Position numbers and translations under genes: made by a program. 64,000 bases of DNA from Streptosporangium sp. NBC_01756 (GTDB taxonomy: Bacteria > Actinomycetota > Actinomycetes > Streptosporangiales > Streptosporangiaceae), in assembly GCF_035917975.1 (NCBI RefSeq), contig NZ_CP109130.1:3782001-3846000 (forward strand). The letters run 5' to 3'. Under the pieces are notes generated by a model, which ran no database searches, was not told the origin of the DNA, and saw only the letters and a list, made by a program, of their open reading frames with translations. Below, in pieces: positions 52,628-61,728 of this stretch. The first letter of the stretch is position 1. Each line of letters begins with the position of its first letter.

Positions 52628-53335
52628 TCACCGTAGTTCGCCGGCCCCCTCACCGAGCACCTCGGCCGCGAGGTCGGCCACCCGGCGACGGCTGTCCCTG
52701 GCCTGCTTGCGCAGACCGGTGAAGGCCTGAGCCGCGGTGAGGTCGTGTTTGCCCATCAGGTAGCCGACGGCCCGCTCGATGACCACCCGGTAGTCGAGGG
52801 CGTACTGGAGCTGCTCGGCCAGCGCGCTCTTCTCCTCGGCGGCCATCGCCGCGGTGAGAAGCTGTTCGATCACGTCGGCGTAGGACCTGAGCGCCTGGAT
52901 GTCCGACTGATCCCACTCATAGGGTTCGGACTGGTAGACGTTCAACGTGCCCACCGGGTCTCCGCCGAGCCGTACCGGTACCCCGGCGACCGCCCGCACC
53001 TCGGGGTGGAGGCGGTCGGCGAGCTTCGGCCAGCGCGGGTCCACCTGCACGTCGGAGGAGGTCACCGGGGCGTTCTCCTCGTAGGCGGACACACATGGCC
53101 CCTGGCCCAGGTGGAGTTGGGCGTCCTCCAGGCTGCGCCCCCGATCATCGGTGGCGACCAGGTAGCGCAGGTCCTTGCCCTCCTCGGCGAACATCAGGCC
53201 CGCACCCGCATAACCGAACAGCGTGTCCACGACGTCCACAGTCCGCTCAAGCTGATGGACTATGCCTGTTGCGGCAGCTGTCGTCTGGAGCCGTCTCAGG
53301 CTTGCGACCAGCGCTTCCGGGTCGATGTGCGTCAT
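52628..53335 (-). CDS. GAF-ANTAR RNA-binding regulator
   Basis: A protein of 235 residues with an N-terminal GAF sensor (residues 15-165, including EVRAVAGVPVRLGGDPVGTLNVY) and a C-terminal ANTAR domain (YALDYRVVIERAVGYLMGKHDLTAAQAFTGLRK in family order). ANTAR proteins bind paired hexaloop hairpins in mRNA leaders and prevent termination. Targets here are unknown. GTG/ATG choice: ATG 53335. A decayed relative of the GAF part lies directly upstream. Confidence 0.9.
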   Translation of the reverse strand: MTHIDPEALVASLRRLQTTAAATGIVHQLERTVDVVDTLFGYAGAGLMFAEEGKDLRYLVATDDRGRSLEDAQLHLGQGPCVSAYEENAPVTSSDVQVDPRWPKLADRLHPEVRAVAGVPVRLGGDPVGTLNVYQSEPYEWDQSDIQALRSYADVIEQLLTAAMAAEEKSALAEQLQYALDYRVVIERAVGYLMGKHDLTAAQAFTGLRKQARDSRRRVADLAAEVLGEGAGELR

Positions 53336-53438
53336 ATGTGTGGCGCCTTTCAGCGTCGGCCGGGTTACTTGACATGCTGACTACGACTGCCCAGGAATAG
53401 GAGACTTATGAACGGGATTCCGTAGAACCGTCACCATG

Positions 53439-53468
53439 AGCCCGCTGCGGGGTTCTCCGCTGCGGGCT
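53439..53468 (+). terminator. Hairpin near the GAF pseudogene
   Basis: AGCCCGCTGCGG (53439-53450) pairs with 53457-53468 with one mismatch, and TTT follows on the plus strand. No rightward gene ends here, so its use is unclear. Confidence 0.4.
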
Positions 53469-53469
53469 T

Positions 53470-53600
53470 TCACAGGCTGCCGTTCGCGGCCGGCGCGGTC
53501 GTAGAAATTCAGGGTGCCGATCAGCCGGTCTCCAGCGCGCACCGGCGACGGCACGGACTTCGGAGACCTGTACGGCGAGGCGGGACAGACCGGGGGGCGT
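53470..53600 (-). pseudogene. Remnant of a GAF-domain gene
   Basis: One leftward frame reads RLAVQVSEVRAVAGA and another continues VRAGDRLIGTLNFYDRAG. Together they align with EVRAVAGVPVRLGGDPVGTLNVY of the neighbouring GAF-ANTAR protein, but a frameshift (small deletion near 53545) separates them. The region has no intact gene, so it is probably the decayed remains of a duplicated GAF regulator. Confidence 0.6.
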
Positions 53601-53875
53601 GCGGCGTGGAGCCCGTCGGCCAGGACGCTCAGGACGCTCAGGGCGCTCAGGACGCGATCGACCGGTCGGGAGCGTCCGATGCCTTGGGCCATGGGGAGGC
53701 TTCCTCCGCGTTGAGGTAGCTCCGCGGACGCAAGGCGGAATGATCAGCAATGGGAAAGGATAGTGCTGCGCGGCCACTACGGCCAAGCGGTTCCTCGTAC
53801 CGCCCGTCAGAGCGTTTGCAACGCTGTCAATAGATCGGCAAGTGATCGGCAAGTCGGGGACGGCAGGGTGGAGAC

Positions 53876-54259
53876 ATGAGCAACTTGTCACGTTCCGCCA
53901 TCGCCCGCCGACGTCGCACGATGGTGCACGTCGTACTCCGCGATATGGCGGAGACCGGTAACACGACCGTACCGTCCTGGTGGGACTCCGAAATCCAGCG
54001 AGAATTCGCCGGCCTGGGCGGATTCCTGGCCGAACTGAGCCGCCAGTGGTGGACGGCCTACTCCGCGCACCTGGACACGCTGATCGAACTCGGCGCGGGT
54101 GATCCCGTCCAGGCGTGGACCGACGTCACCGAGCAGATGCCGTACCTGCGGGCCGTACTCGACGCCTACGCGGACGAGTCCGCCCTCGCCGAGGCCGAGC
54201 GGCGCCACTGCGACGTGTTGCGCTGGACCGCCCGGCGCGAGAACCGCCGCGCCGCCTGA
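53876..54259 (+). CDS. Hypothetical protein
   Basis: A protein of 127 residues, mostly helical, with a basic start (SAIARRRRTMVHVVLRD) and a Trp-rich middle (VPSWWDSEIQREF, SRQWWTAYSAHL). It ends in a charged helix. No family is recognised and no membrane segment is present. ATG 53876 has GGTGGAG upstream. Codon use is typical. Confidence 0.65.
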   Translation: MSNLSRSAIARRRRTMVHVVLRDMAETGNTTVPSWWDSEIQREFAGLGGFLAELSRQWWTAYSAHLDTLIELGAGDPVQAWTDVTEQMPYLRAVLDAYADESALAEAERRHCDVLRWTARRENRRAA

Positions 54260-54310
54260 ACTCCGCTCCCGGGCTATGCATATCCACCCGTCATCGGGTA
54301 GCGATGAACG

Positions 54311-55054
54311 ATGGTCAGGCTACTCAGTCAACGTCAGCGGAATCGCCAGGATTCGGACCGCCGCCTGGGTGCGCGGCTCACGTTCGCGGTGGCGGCCGTG
54401 GTGGTGTTCTCGGTGCCGTTCATCCTGCTGCTGGTGTTCGTGGTGTCCTCGTTCGGGCCGCTGAACGACTTCGACAGGAGCGTGGCCCGGCAGCTCCATG
54501 CCCAGGCCCTGGCCGAGCCCGGGTACGCGCACTTCCTCAACGTGGCCACGGACGTGCTCGGGCCGACGACCTGGCGTGTCCTGGTGGTGGCGGTGGCGAT
54601 CTCGCTCTGGGTGCGGGGGTCGCGGCGCGTGGCGGTCTGGGCGGTCGTCACGATCACCGTCAGCGGCCTGCTGAACCTCGCGATCAAGGACATCGTCAAC
54701 CGGGCGCGGCCCGTGCTACCCGATCCGGTGTCGTGGGCGCCGGGCGCCTCGTTCCCCTCCGGGCACGCGATGGGCGTGGCGACGTGCACCTGTGTCCTCG
54801 CCCTCGTCCTGCTGCCCTACCTGAAGGGCTGGGGCCTCCGATTCGCCGTCTGGGCCGCCGCGACGGCCTTCACGGTCTTCGTCGCCTACAGCCGGGTCGC
54901 GCTCGGCGTCCACTGGTTCAGCGACGTGGTCGCGGGGACGACGCTGGGCGTCGCGGTGGTCGCGGGGACCGCCGCGGGATTCGAAAGCTGGCGCCGGGGC
55001 GAGGGACGCCGGCCTGCCGAGCCGTACAAGGAAGGGGTCCAGCCCGAGGAGTGA
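54311..55054 (+). CDS. PAP2-family membrane phosphatase
   Basis: A six-helix phosphatidate-phosphatase-type protein of 247 residues. The three phosphatase motifs are present: KDIVNRARP, PSGHAMG and SRVALGVHWFSDVVAG. Such enzymes dephosphorylate undecaprenyl pyrophosphate or lipid phosphates on the outer membrane face. It is followed 60 bp later by a second PAP2 gene, which may be in the same operon. Confidence 0.88.
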   Translation: MVRLLSQRQRNRQDSDRRLGARLTFAVAAVVVFSVPFILLLVFVVSSFGPLNDFDRSVARQLHAQALAEPGYAHFLNVATDVLGPTTWRVLVVAVAISLWVRGSRRVAVWAVVTITVSGLLNLAIKDIVNRARPVLPDPVSWAPGASFPSGHAMGVATCTCVLALVLLPYLKGWGLRFAVWAAATAFTVFVAYSRVALGVHWFSDVVAGTTLGVAVVAGTAAGFESWRRGEGRRPAEPYKEGVQPEE

Positions 55055-55114
55055 GTCGCGTACGACGGTGGCCGGCGGAGTTCTGAAGGTAAAATTCAGG
55101 GTAGCTCGGGCGCC

Positions 55115-55819
55115 ATGTCTAAAACGTCGGTCGACTTCAAGGGCGTGGCCCGCCTCATCCTGCTGCCGTTGGCCCTCATGGCCGCTCTGACGGTCGGCGT
55201 CGGGCTACTGATCACCAAGGTTCTGCAGACGACCACCCTCATCGCGAACGACGAGGGGGTGAACGAGCAGCTGGCCCATGGCCGCACGGCGTTCTTGAAC
55301 GACATCACGGACAAGATGACCAAGCTGTCGGACATGCCGACGATCATCATCGCCACCGCGGTGCTCATCATCGTCTTCCGGCTGGCGTTCAAGCGCTGGA
55401 ACGAGTCGCTCTTCCTGCTGCTGTCCGTGTTCTCCCAGTCGGCCATCTTCCTGCTGGCCACCGTCTTCGCCGAGCGCAAACGGCCCACGGTGCAGCACCT
55501 CGACCCCGCGCCGCCCACCTCCAGCTTCCCGTCGGGGCACACCAGTGCCGCCGTGGGCTTCTACTGCGCCCTGGCGCTGGTGCTGACCCTGCACACCCAC
55601 CGCTACAAGATCCTCAATGTGCTGTGGTGGGCCGTCGGCCTGGCGATCCCGCTGGGCATCGGCTACTCCCGGATGTATCGCGGCATGCACCACCTGAGCG
55701 ACGTGAGCTGGGGCCTCCTGCTCGGCGCCGTCTGCATCGCGGTGGCCGCCAACGCGCTGCTGCGGCGACGCCCCGTGGCGGGAGACCGTTCCGTGGTGCG
55801 GGAGAAGGCCACGGCATAG
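55115..55819 (+). CDS. PAP2-family membrane phosphatase
   Basis: A second, shorter-looped PAP2 protein of 234 residues. Motifs: AERKRPTVQ (K-x-x-x-RP variant), FPSGHTSAA and YSRMYRGMHHLSDVSWG. It is not closely similar to the preceding copy outside the motifs, so they are not recent duplicates. The last codons (VVREKATA) are part of a sequence that is echoed in the following repeat-rich stretch. Confidence 0.88.
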   Translation: MSKTSVDFKGVARLILLPLALMAALTVGVGLLITKVLQTTTLIANDEGVNEQLAHGRTAFLNDITDKMTKLSDMPTIIIATAVLIIVFRLAFKRWNESLFLLLSVFSQSAIFLLATVFAERKRPTVQHLDPAPPTSSFPSGHTSAAVGFYCALALVLTLHTHRYKILNVLWWAVGLAIPLGIGYSRMYRGMHHLSDVSWGLLLGAVCIAVAANALLRRRPVAGDRSVVREKATA

Positions 55820-55990
55820 CGGCCCGCGGTGCGGGAGAGGTTCCGGCAAGGTCCGGGGACGGCGGGGCGGAGCGAAGTTCCGGCGGGACCGTCCCCGGCG
55901 GTACGGAGCGAGGTTTCGGCAGGGCCGCCCCCAGCGGGGGACCGTCCCCAGCGGGATCCGGGACGGTGCCGGGGCGGGCGGCGGGACCCG
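55793..55990. repeat. Degenerate repeats starting at the PAP2 gene end
   Basis: GTGGTGCGGGAGAAGG in the last PAP2 codons is echoed by GCGGTGCGGGAGAGG just after the stop. Then GGAGCGAAGTTCCGGC, GGAGCGAGGTTTCGGC and several GGGACCGTCCCC-type blocks follow. No gene is seen in 55820-56247. Confidence 0.65.
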
Positions 55991-56247
55991 GGGCGGGGGC
56001 TCACAACGCGAGAGCTTTTTCTCCGCTTCCCATCGGGTTTCAGCTTGTGCGCACCACGGGGCGGGCTACATTCAGGACGGGCAAACCAGCGTTCGCCCGT
56101 CACTATCAGCAATTTGCTGACTACCGTGTGCTACCGAGTAAGATAAAGACCCCATGGGCAGATTGACGTCTTCCCATCGGGGCAGGAGCAGCCAGCCGGC
56201 CGGACCCACACGTGTTCGACGGCACCCCTCAGGAAGGAAGCCGTCCC

Positions 56248-56451
56248 GTGGATTCCCAGCCCATCGTGTGTCATACCTGCGCAGGTGTTCTACTCGCCAC
56301 CGATTCCCGCACGTACACAGCGCAGCGGGGGCGCATGATCGTGTCCAACGGATACTGCACGTGCCCGCCGGCCGCGGAGTCGGAGCCGTCGAGGCAGCAG
56401 GAGCAGGAGCAGGCCCCCGCCCCGGCCCCGACCGCGATGGTGAACGCCTGA
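56248..56451 (+). CDS. Small protein with CxxC and CxC motifs
   Basis: A protein of 67 residues from GTG 56248 (AGGAAG upstream). VCHTCAGVLL and YCTCPPA could form a small metal site; the C-terminal third is Glu/Gln/Pro/Ala-rich and probably disordered. No family is recognised. Confidence 0.55.
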   Translation: MDSQPIVCHTCAGVLLATDSRTYTAQRGRMIVSNGYCTCPPAAESEPSRQQEQEQAPAPAPTAMVNA

Positions 56452-56574
56452 GAGCTTTTTCGATCACCGGAAGGTTCGCCCCACGCGGCGTCCGGCCGTT
56501 TCCCCGCCGGTCCCCCGCCCGTGTCCGGCGCACCGCCCGCACGCGGAGCACCGCGGAGGACACCACCCCGGGTC

Positions 56575-56667
56575 TCAGCCGGACAACCCCCAGGACGCGA
56601 CCACCGCGAGGCCGCTCGTTCCGATCAGCCCGATGAGCACCATGACGGCGATGACGCGACGATTCAT
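56575..56667 (-). CDS. Possible 30-residue single-helix membrane peptide
   Basis: The frame MNRRVIAVMVLIGLIGTSG, continuing LAVVASWGLSG, has a basic start, one hydrophobic helix and a stop at 56575-56577. Typical GC-rich third bases support coding. AGGAGT is very close to the ATG (1-2 bases), which weakens the case. Confidence 0.4.
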   Translation of the reverse strand: MNRRVIAVMVLIGLIGTSGLAVVASWGLSG

Positions 56668-56902
56668 ACTCCTGAGCCTAACCAGAGGTGTCCGGTGAGG
56701 CGGCCCGCCGGCGAACGCTCACCCGAGCGGCCTCAATTTTTCCGACCAATCACCACATCCTCGTCGGCGCGGCGGCGGACTGAAGATCATCGGGATATCC
56801 GTCCACCTCAACCTCGGGTACCGCCGATGAGAATGATTTAGGCTCATCATCGTCGGCTAGTGAAGAACGGGCTACGGCGTACGCCGCCCCGCCGAGGACG
56901 AG

Positions 56903-57715
56903 GTGCACGTGGTCACGGAAGACGTCGAGCAATCGGCCAAGAGCGGCAAGAAGCAGAAGCGCTCGTTCTGGCTGGAGTTCCCCCTCCTGGTCGTGGTCTC
57001 CCTGCTGCTCGCACTGCTGATCAAAAGCTTCGTCGTCCAGGCGTTCTACATCCCGTCGGAGTCGATGGAGAACACGCTTCTCGTCAACGACCGGGTTCTG
57101 GTCAACAAGCTCGTCTACTACACCCGCGACATCGAGCGCGGTGACGTCGTGGTCTTCTCCGGAGTCGACTCCTGGAAGGGCGAGGTCGAGATCCCGGAGC
57201 CGTCCAACCCGGTCGCGGCGTTCCTCCAGTGGGCCGGCACCGTCTTCGGCGTGGTGCCCGGCGAGAAGGACTACATCAAACGGGTCATCGGCGTTCCCGG
57301 TGACGTCGTGGAGTGCTGCGACGTCAAGAAACGTGTCACGGTCAACGGGGTCCCGCTGGAGGAGAAGGACTACCTCTACCCGGGTGACGATCCGTCGGGC
57401 GATACTTTTAAGGTCACGGTGCCCGAGGGCCGGCTCTGGGTGATGGGCGACCACCGTTCGGTGTCGTACGACTCCCGCAAGCACCAGGGCGACCCGGGAG
57501 GCGGCACGATCCCGGCCGAGCAGGTGATCGGCCGTGCCTTCGTGATCGTGTGGCCGTTCTCCCGCGCGACCACGATCCCGATCCCCGAGACCTTCTCCCA
57601 GCCCGCGCTGAACGCGGCCGGGGCGATCGGCGCCCAGGCCCCGCTCCTGCTCGGGTTCACCGGCGCGGTGCCCCTGGTGCTCTGGCGTCGCCGCCGGATC
57701 CTGAAACGGCTCTGA
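56903..57715 (+). CDS. lepB: Signal peptidase I
   Basis: Membrane serine protease that removes Sec/Tat signal peptides, 270 residues. An N-terminal helix is followed by the catalytic Ser in YIPSESMENTL, the Lys in KDYIKRVIGVPGD and box E MGDHRSVSYDSR. A second hydrophobic segment is at the C-terminus (APLLLGFTGAVPLVLW) with a basic RRRRILKRL end, as in several actinobacterial paralogues. GTG 56903 has GAGGACGAG before it. Confidence 0.92.
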   Translation: MHVVTEDVEQSAKSGKKQKRSFWLEFPLLVVVSLLLALLIKSFVVQAFYIPSESMENTLLVNDRVLVNKLVYYTRDIERGDVVVFSGVDSWKGEVEIPEPSNPVAAFLQWAGTVFGVVPGEKDYIKRVIGVPGDVVECCDVKKRVTVNGVPLEEKDYLYPGDDPSGDTFKVTVPEGRLWVMGDHRSVSYDSRKHQGDPGGGTIPAEQVIGRAFVIVWPFSRATTIPIPETFSQPALNAAGAIGAQAPLLLGFTGAVPLVLWRRRRILKRL

Positions 57716-57943
57716 CCGCCGGGCAGCCCCTGCTCCCACGGCCCGTACGACCCGCGGTGAGGGCGTTTCCCTTGAGAGCCCCGGACGGGGGCGGTCAACA
57801 CGTCTTGCGGTGCCCGCGGGATCTCACTCGTGCCTGCCGTAGGTCAAAGGAAGTTCCGTGACCTGGCGTGCCCCTCGCCATAACCAGCGAAACAAGACAA
57901 GTATGGAGGTGAGGGGCACAGAGGGCACGGGGAAGTGGTGGCG

Positions 57944-58813
57944 ATGTACGCACACGACGGGCGGCCTGTGGTCGCCGGATACGACGGTTCGAAGGCAAGC
58001 AGGCAGGCCCTTCAGTGGGGCGTCAGCGAGGCCCGTACGCGGTTCGTCCCCCTGGTCGTCTGCCACGCCTGGCAATGGCTCTACCCCATGCCTCCCGTCT
58101 CCCCCGAAACGCTGGAGGCCGTACGGCGGATGGGCCAGCACGTGCTCAACGCCGGAGTGAGCCTGGCACGCAGCATGGCTCCCCGGCTGGAGGTGGTGGA
58201 GCGGCTGGAGATGGGGTCACCCGCGGTCGTCCTGGTGAGCGAGTCGTCGGCCGCGGAGCTGGTCACCGTGGGACCGCGCGGGACGGGCGGCTTCAAGGAG
58301 CTTCAGATCGGTTCGGTCGCGATGCAGCTCGCCGCGCACTCCTACTGCCCGGTGGCCGTCGTCAGGGAACCGGACCGGCCCGCCACGGGACGCGTGGTGG
58401 TCGCCGTGGAGGGGGCCGGTCCGGAGCGTTCGGGGATCGGGGTGGCATTCGAGGAGGCGCGGCTGCGGCAGGCGTCGCTGACCGCGATCTGCCTGTGCCC
58501 CGAGGACATGGACGACACGCGGCAGGCGGCCACCCGCTTCTACAACACCGTCTCGGTGTGGGAGGAGAAGTATCCCGGCGTGGCCGTGGACACCTCGGTC
58601 GAGACACGGCCCGCTACGGCGGTGCTGCACGGTGCCGCCGAACACGCGGACCTGGTGGTGGTCAACGGTCGCGGGGAGGACGACCCGATCGAGCTGCCTC
58701 TCGGCGTACTCTCCCAGTCGCTGCTGCGCGGGGCGTCGTGCACGGTCATAGTGATTCCGGATCGGATGTCCGCGGCCTCCTCCCGGGCAGCGACTCGCGT
58801 TCCGCCCGGATGA
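57944..58813 (+). CDS. Universal stress protein, tandem UspA domains
   Basis: A protein of 289 residues with two Usp domains (about 5-140 and 150-285). The first has the ATP-binding pattern G-2x-G-9x-G-S in GPRGTGGFKELQIGS; the second, NGRGEDDPIELPLGVLS, is changed. Start ATG 57944 is chosen with GGGGAAG upstream; two GTG codons just before are alternatives. The last 68 bp overlap the end of the convergent GH15 gene. Confidence 0.88.
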   Translation: MYAHDGRPVVAGYDGSKASRQALQWGVSEARTRFVPLVVCHAWQWLYPMPPVSPETLEAVRRMGQHVLNAGVSLARSMAPRLEVVERLEMGSPAVVLVSESSAAELVTVGPRGTGGFKELQIGSVAMQLAAHSYCPVAVVREPDRPATGRVVVAVEGAGPERSGIGVAFEEARLRQASLTAICLCPEDMDDTRQAATRFYNTVSVWEEKYPGVAVDTSVETRPATAVLHGAAEHADLVVVNGRGEDDPIELPLGVLSQSLLRGASCTVIVIPDRMSAASSRAATRVPPG

Positions 58814-60665
58814 TGTGGATGACCGCGTTGATGAGGGCCAGATGGGTGAAGGCCTGGGGGAAGTTGCCCAGGTGACGCCCGGTGACGGGGTCGATCTCCT
58901 CGGCGTAGAGGCCCAGGGGGCTGGCGAAGGAGAGGACCTTCTCACAGAGCCTGCGGGCGCGGGTCTGCTCCCCTATCTCGGTAAGCGCCGAGACGAGCCA
59001 GAACGAGCAGATCGTGAAGGTGCCCTCCTCGCCGGACAGGCCATCGTCGGTCTCCTTGCTCAGGTAGCGCATGACGAGATCGTCGACGGTCAGCTCGTCG
59101 GCGATGGCCAGGACGGTGTCACGGATCCTGGGGTCGTCGGCCGGCAGGAAGCGCACCAGAGGGAGGAGGAGAAGCGAGGCGTCGAGAGCGTCGGTCTCGT
59201 AGTGCTGCCTGAAAATTCCGTTATCCGTCACCCCGTGCGCGCAGACGTCGGCGTGGATCTCGTCGGCGGCCGCCTGCCAGCGCGTCGCCAGGTCGAAGTC
59301 GTGGCGGCACCGGGCGAGCCACGCGCCGCGGTCGGCCGCCACCCAGCACATGACCTTCGACGAGGTGAAGTGCTTGGGCTGGCCCCGCACCTCCCAGATG
59401 CCCCGGTCGGGCTCCCGCCAGTGCGCGATGGCCGCTTCGACCTGGCGTTTCAGGATGGGCCAGATCCGCTCGTCCAGTCGGTCCCGGGAACGGGTGTGAA
59501 GATAGAAGGAGTCGAGGACCGCTCCCCAGACGTCGTGCTGGCGGTGCTTGTAGGCGTTGTTGCCGATCCTGACGGGTTTGGCCCCCTGGTAGCCGTCCAG
59601 GTAACCGAGGATGTGCTCCTCCAGGTCGCGCTCGCCGTCGACGCCGTACATGATCTGGAGCTCGTCGTCCCGTTCGGCGACGTCGGCGATGAACCAGAAG
59701 AAATCGTCGGCCTCCCAGTCGAAACCGAGCGTGTACAGGCCCCAGAGGGCGAAGGTCGAGTCGCGGATCCAGGCATAGCGGTAGTCCCAGTTTCTCTCCC
59801 CGCCCGGCGTCTCGGGCAGCGAGGTGGTCGCCGCCGCGACCAGCGCCCCGGTCGGGGCGAAGGTCAGGCCTTTGAGGGTGAGGGCGCTGCGTTCCAGGTA
59901 ACCGCGCCAGGGATGGTCGGGGAAGTCACCTCTGGCAAGCCAGTGCTGCCAGTGGTGGGCCGTCCACACGAGCCGGTCGTACGCGTCCGCGAAGGTGTAG
60001 GGCGGTTCGTGAGCGGTCCAGGACAGCGCGCAGAAGCGCGTGTCCCCTTCTCGCAACAGGGTGCGCGCCGTCGCCCGTGACGCCTCGAACCCCAGTCGCA
60101 TGTCGGTGGTGAGCCTGAGCTCCAGGTTCACCCCGTCCCCCTGGGCGACGGCCTGGTGGTAGCCCCGGTCGGCGTAGGCCCAGTGGGCCGGCCTGCGGCC
60201 GTAGTCGAACACCGGCTCGCAGTCGAGGGTGATCTGTACCTCCCCGCTGACGCAGCGCACGGTGCGCAGCAGCACGTGACTGGCGTCGTAGTCGGTGGGC
60301 GCCCGGCGGTGGGTGTGGGAGAGCTCGTCGTGGTGGTGCCAGGGGCCGATGAGCAGCAGGTCGCGGACGATGATCCAGCCGGTCGGGGTACCCCAGCTCG
60401 TCTCCAGCACCATGGTGCCCGGCAGGTATCGGCGTGCGGCCGGCACCCTGAGGTCGGCGGGGCCGAGCCGGAACCCTCCGGCGTCCCGGTCCAGGATGGC
60501 CGCGAACACACTGGGAGAGTCCATCCGGGGCAGGCAGAGCCACTCGATGTTCCCGCTCGGAGCCACCAGAGCGGTCGCCTCGCAGTCGGACAGGAAGCCG
60601 TAGTCCGCGATCGGCGGGAAAGGGGAACGTTCGCAGAACACGTCCACCGGTGGATCGAGAGTCAT
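58746..60665 (-). CDS. Glycoside hydrolase family 15 (trehalase/glucoamylase-like)
   Basis: A protein of 639 residues: N-terminal beta-sandwich (residues 15-250, starting IADYGFLSDCEATALVAPSGNIEWLC), then the (alpha/alpha)6 barrel with RNWDYRYAWIRDSTFALWGLY-type sugar-binding segment, a catalytic Glu in DRGIWEVRG and a second acid in GLYAEEIDP. Many actinobacterial members act on trehalose, others on maltodextrins. No signal peptide is seen. The 3' end overlaps the convergent stress-protein gene by 68 bp. Confidence 0.93.
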   Translation of the reverse strand: MTLDPPVDVFCERSPFPPIADYGFLSDCEATALVAPSGNIEWLCLPRMDSPSVFAAILDRDAGGFRLGPADLRVPAARRYLPGTMVLETSWGTPTGWIIVRDLLLIGPWHHHDELSHTHRRAPTDYDASHVLLRTVRCVSGEVQITLDCEPVFDYGRRPAHWAYADRGYHQAVAQGDGVNLELRLTTDMRLGFEASRATARTLLREGDTRFCALSWTAHEPPYTFADAYDRLVWTAHHWQHWLARGDFPDHPWRGYLERSALTLKGLTFAPTGALVAAATTSLPETPGGERNWDYRYAWIRDSTFALWGLYTLGFDWEADDFFWFIADVAERDDELQIMYGVDGERDLEEHILGYLDGYQGAKPVRIGNNAYKHRQHDVWGAVLDSFYLHTRSRDRLDERIWPILKRQVEAAIAHWREPDRGIWEVRGQPKHFTSSKVMCWVAADRGAWLARCRHDFDLATRWQAAADEIHADVCAHGVTDNGIFRQHYETDALDASLLLLPLVRFLPADDPRIRDTVLAIADELTVDDLVMRYLSKETDDGLSGEEGTFTICSFWLVSALTEIGEQTRARRLCEKVLSFASPLGLYAEEIDPVTGRHLGNFPQAFTHLALINAVIHIIRAERESLPGRRPRTSDPESL

Positions 60666-60898
60666 ATGCTGACCTGCTTTCCCGCCGTTTTCACTCGGAC
60701 TTACCGGCGACCGGATCGCGCTCCGCGGCCTCGGTCACCCGGCACGGTCGCAGGCCGCGGCGCACGTCCGGCCGGGTGCCCCGCCACCGGCAGGACCGGT
60801 GGCGACCGTCATACCATCGACTGTAGGCACCGAAGTCCGCAGCTCAGCAGGCAGGGGCCGGTAGAGGCCGCCTTTTCGTGGCGTCGTCACGTCCGCGG

Positions 60899-61387
60899 TC
60901 ACTCCGGAGAAGACCGGCGCCGCCCGGCCGACCGGCGTACGAGAGCCGGTCGGCGTACGAGGGTGGTCAGCAGCAGCAGGAGCGCGGCCTGGGCGAGCGC
61001 GCCCGGCGCGAAGGGCGGCGCGGGGCCCACCGACTTGGTCAGGGCGTACCACAGGCGGGAGATGACGGGAAGGGTCGCCCAGACGCCGGCGTACCGCTGG
61101 TCGAGGAAGCCGGTGTCGTAGTTGGCGGCCACATGGGCGTAAACACCGAACAGCGCCACCAGTAGCACGACGGCCGAGAGCACCCTGACCACGACGACCT
61201 CCTTTGGCGACCCGCCGCGGATGAGGAGCGCCACCCCGAACGCGAGCAGGATCAGCGCTCCCCAAGGGAGTAGCTGCTCCCACCCCCTCCAGTGCCGCTC
61301 GGTGGCGAGTTCGACGGCGAGGCCCAGGATGCTCAGTACGGTCAGGCCGATGAGGCCGGGGCGCAGCGCCGCGGAGCCATTGTTCAA
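60899..61387 (-). CDS. Small four-helix membrane protein
   Basis: A protein of 162 residues with hydrophobic helices at about 10-28, 38-58, 68-86 and 128-145, and a basic C-terminal tail (RRPALVRRSAGRRR). Starts at TTG 61387, whose last bases overlap the stop of the preceding lipoprotein gene (TTGA), suggesting translational coupling. No known domain. Confidence 0.6.
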   Translation of the reverse strand: MNNGSAALRPGLIGLTVLSILGLAVELATERHWRGWEQLLPWGALILLAFGVALLIRGGSPKEVVVVRVLSAVVLLVALFGVYAHVAANYDTGFLDQRYAGVWATLPVISRLWYALTKSVGPAPPFAPGALAQAALLLLLTTLVRRPALVRRSAGRRRSSPE

Positions 61388-61728
61388 GGCGTCAGCACTG
61401 AGACGATCTTGTTGATCGTTTCCTCGCCCGGATTGTATTTGGCGAGGTTCTGTCGCAGTGAGGTGAGGTTGCTGTCATCGGCGGCATAGGGCCGATATTC
61501 GACGACCTCCTTGGCCCATCGTTCGGGGTTGGACACACCGGCGGCCTTGAGCGCGGCGGCGATCTCACTCTCGCTGGCGGTGTTCGCTGAGATCTTGCCC
61601 ACCCGGGTGGATCCGCCGGTGGCCGTGGTGGGGGCGGACGTCTGGTCGGATGACGGTCCGCCGCAGGCGGTGAGCGAGAGACAGGCGGCAAGTGCCGCCA
61701 GGGCCAATTTCGTTGTCGCTGATCCCAT
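61384..61728 (-). CDS. Small lipoprotein with helix-hairpin-helix-like region
   Basis: A protein of 114 residues. Lipobox LTAC (Cys22) after a hydrophobic signal. After a Ser/Thr linker, KISANTASESEIAAALKAAGV resembles the helix-hairpin-helix of ComEA-type proteins, but DNA binding is not proven. ATG 61728 is chosen since CGGAGCG precedes it and it gives a proper signal peptide. It is paired with the downstream membrane protein gene. Confidence 0.7.
   Translation of the reverse strand: MGSATTKLALAALAACLSLTACGGPSSDQTSAPTTATGGSTRVGKISANTASESEIAAALKAAGVSNPERWAKEVVEYRPYAADDSNLTSLRQNLAKYNPGEETINKIVSVLTP

Noticed and set aside
55663-56112. 149-codon leftward frame behind the PAP2 gene
   Set aside because: Runs through degenerate repeats; repeated Pro/Gly/Arg words come from the DNA repeats.
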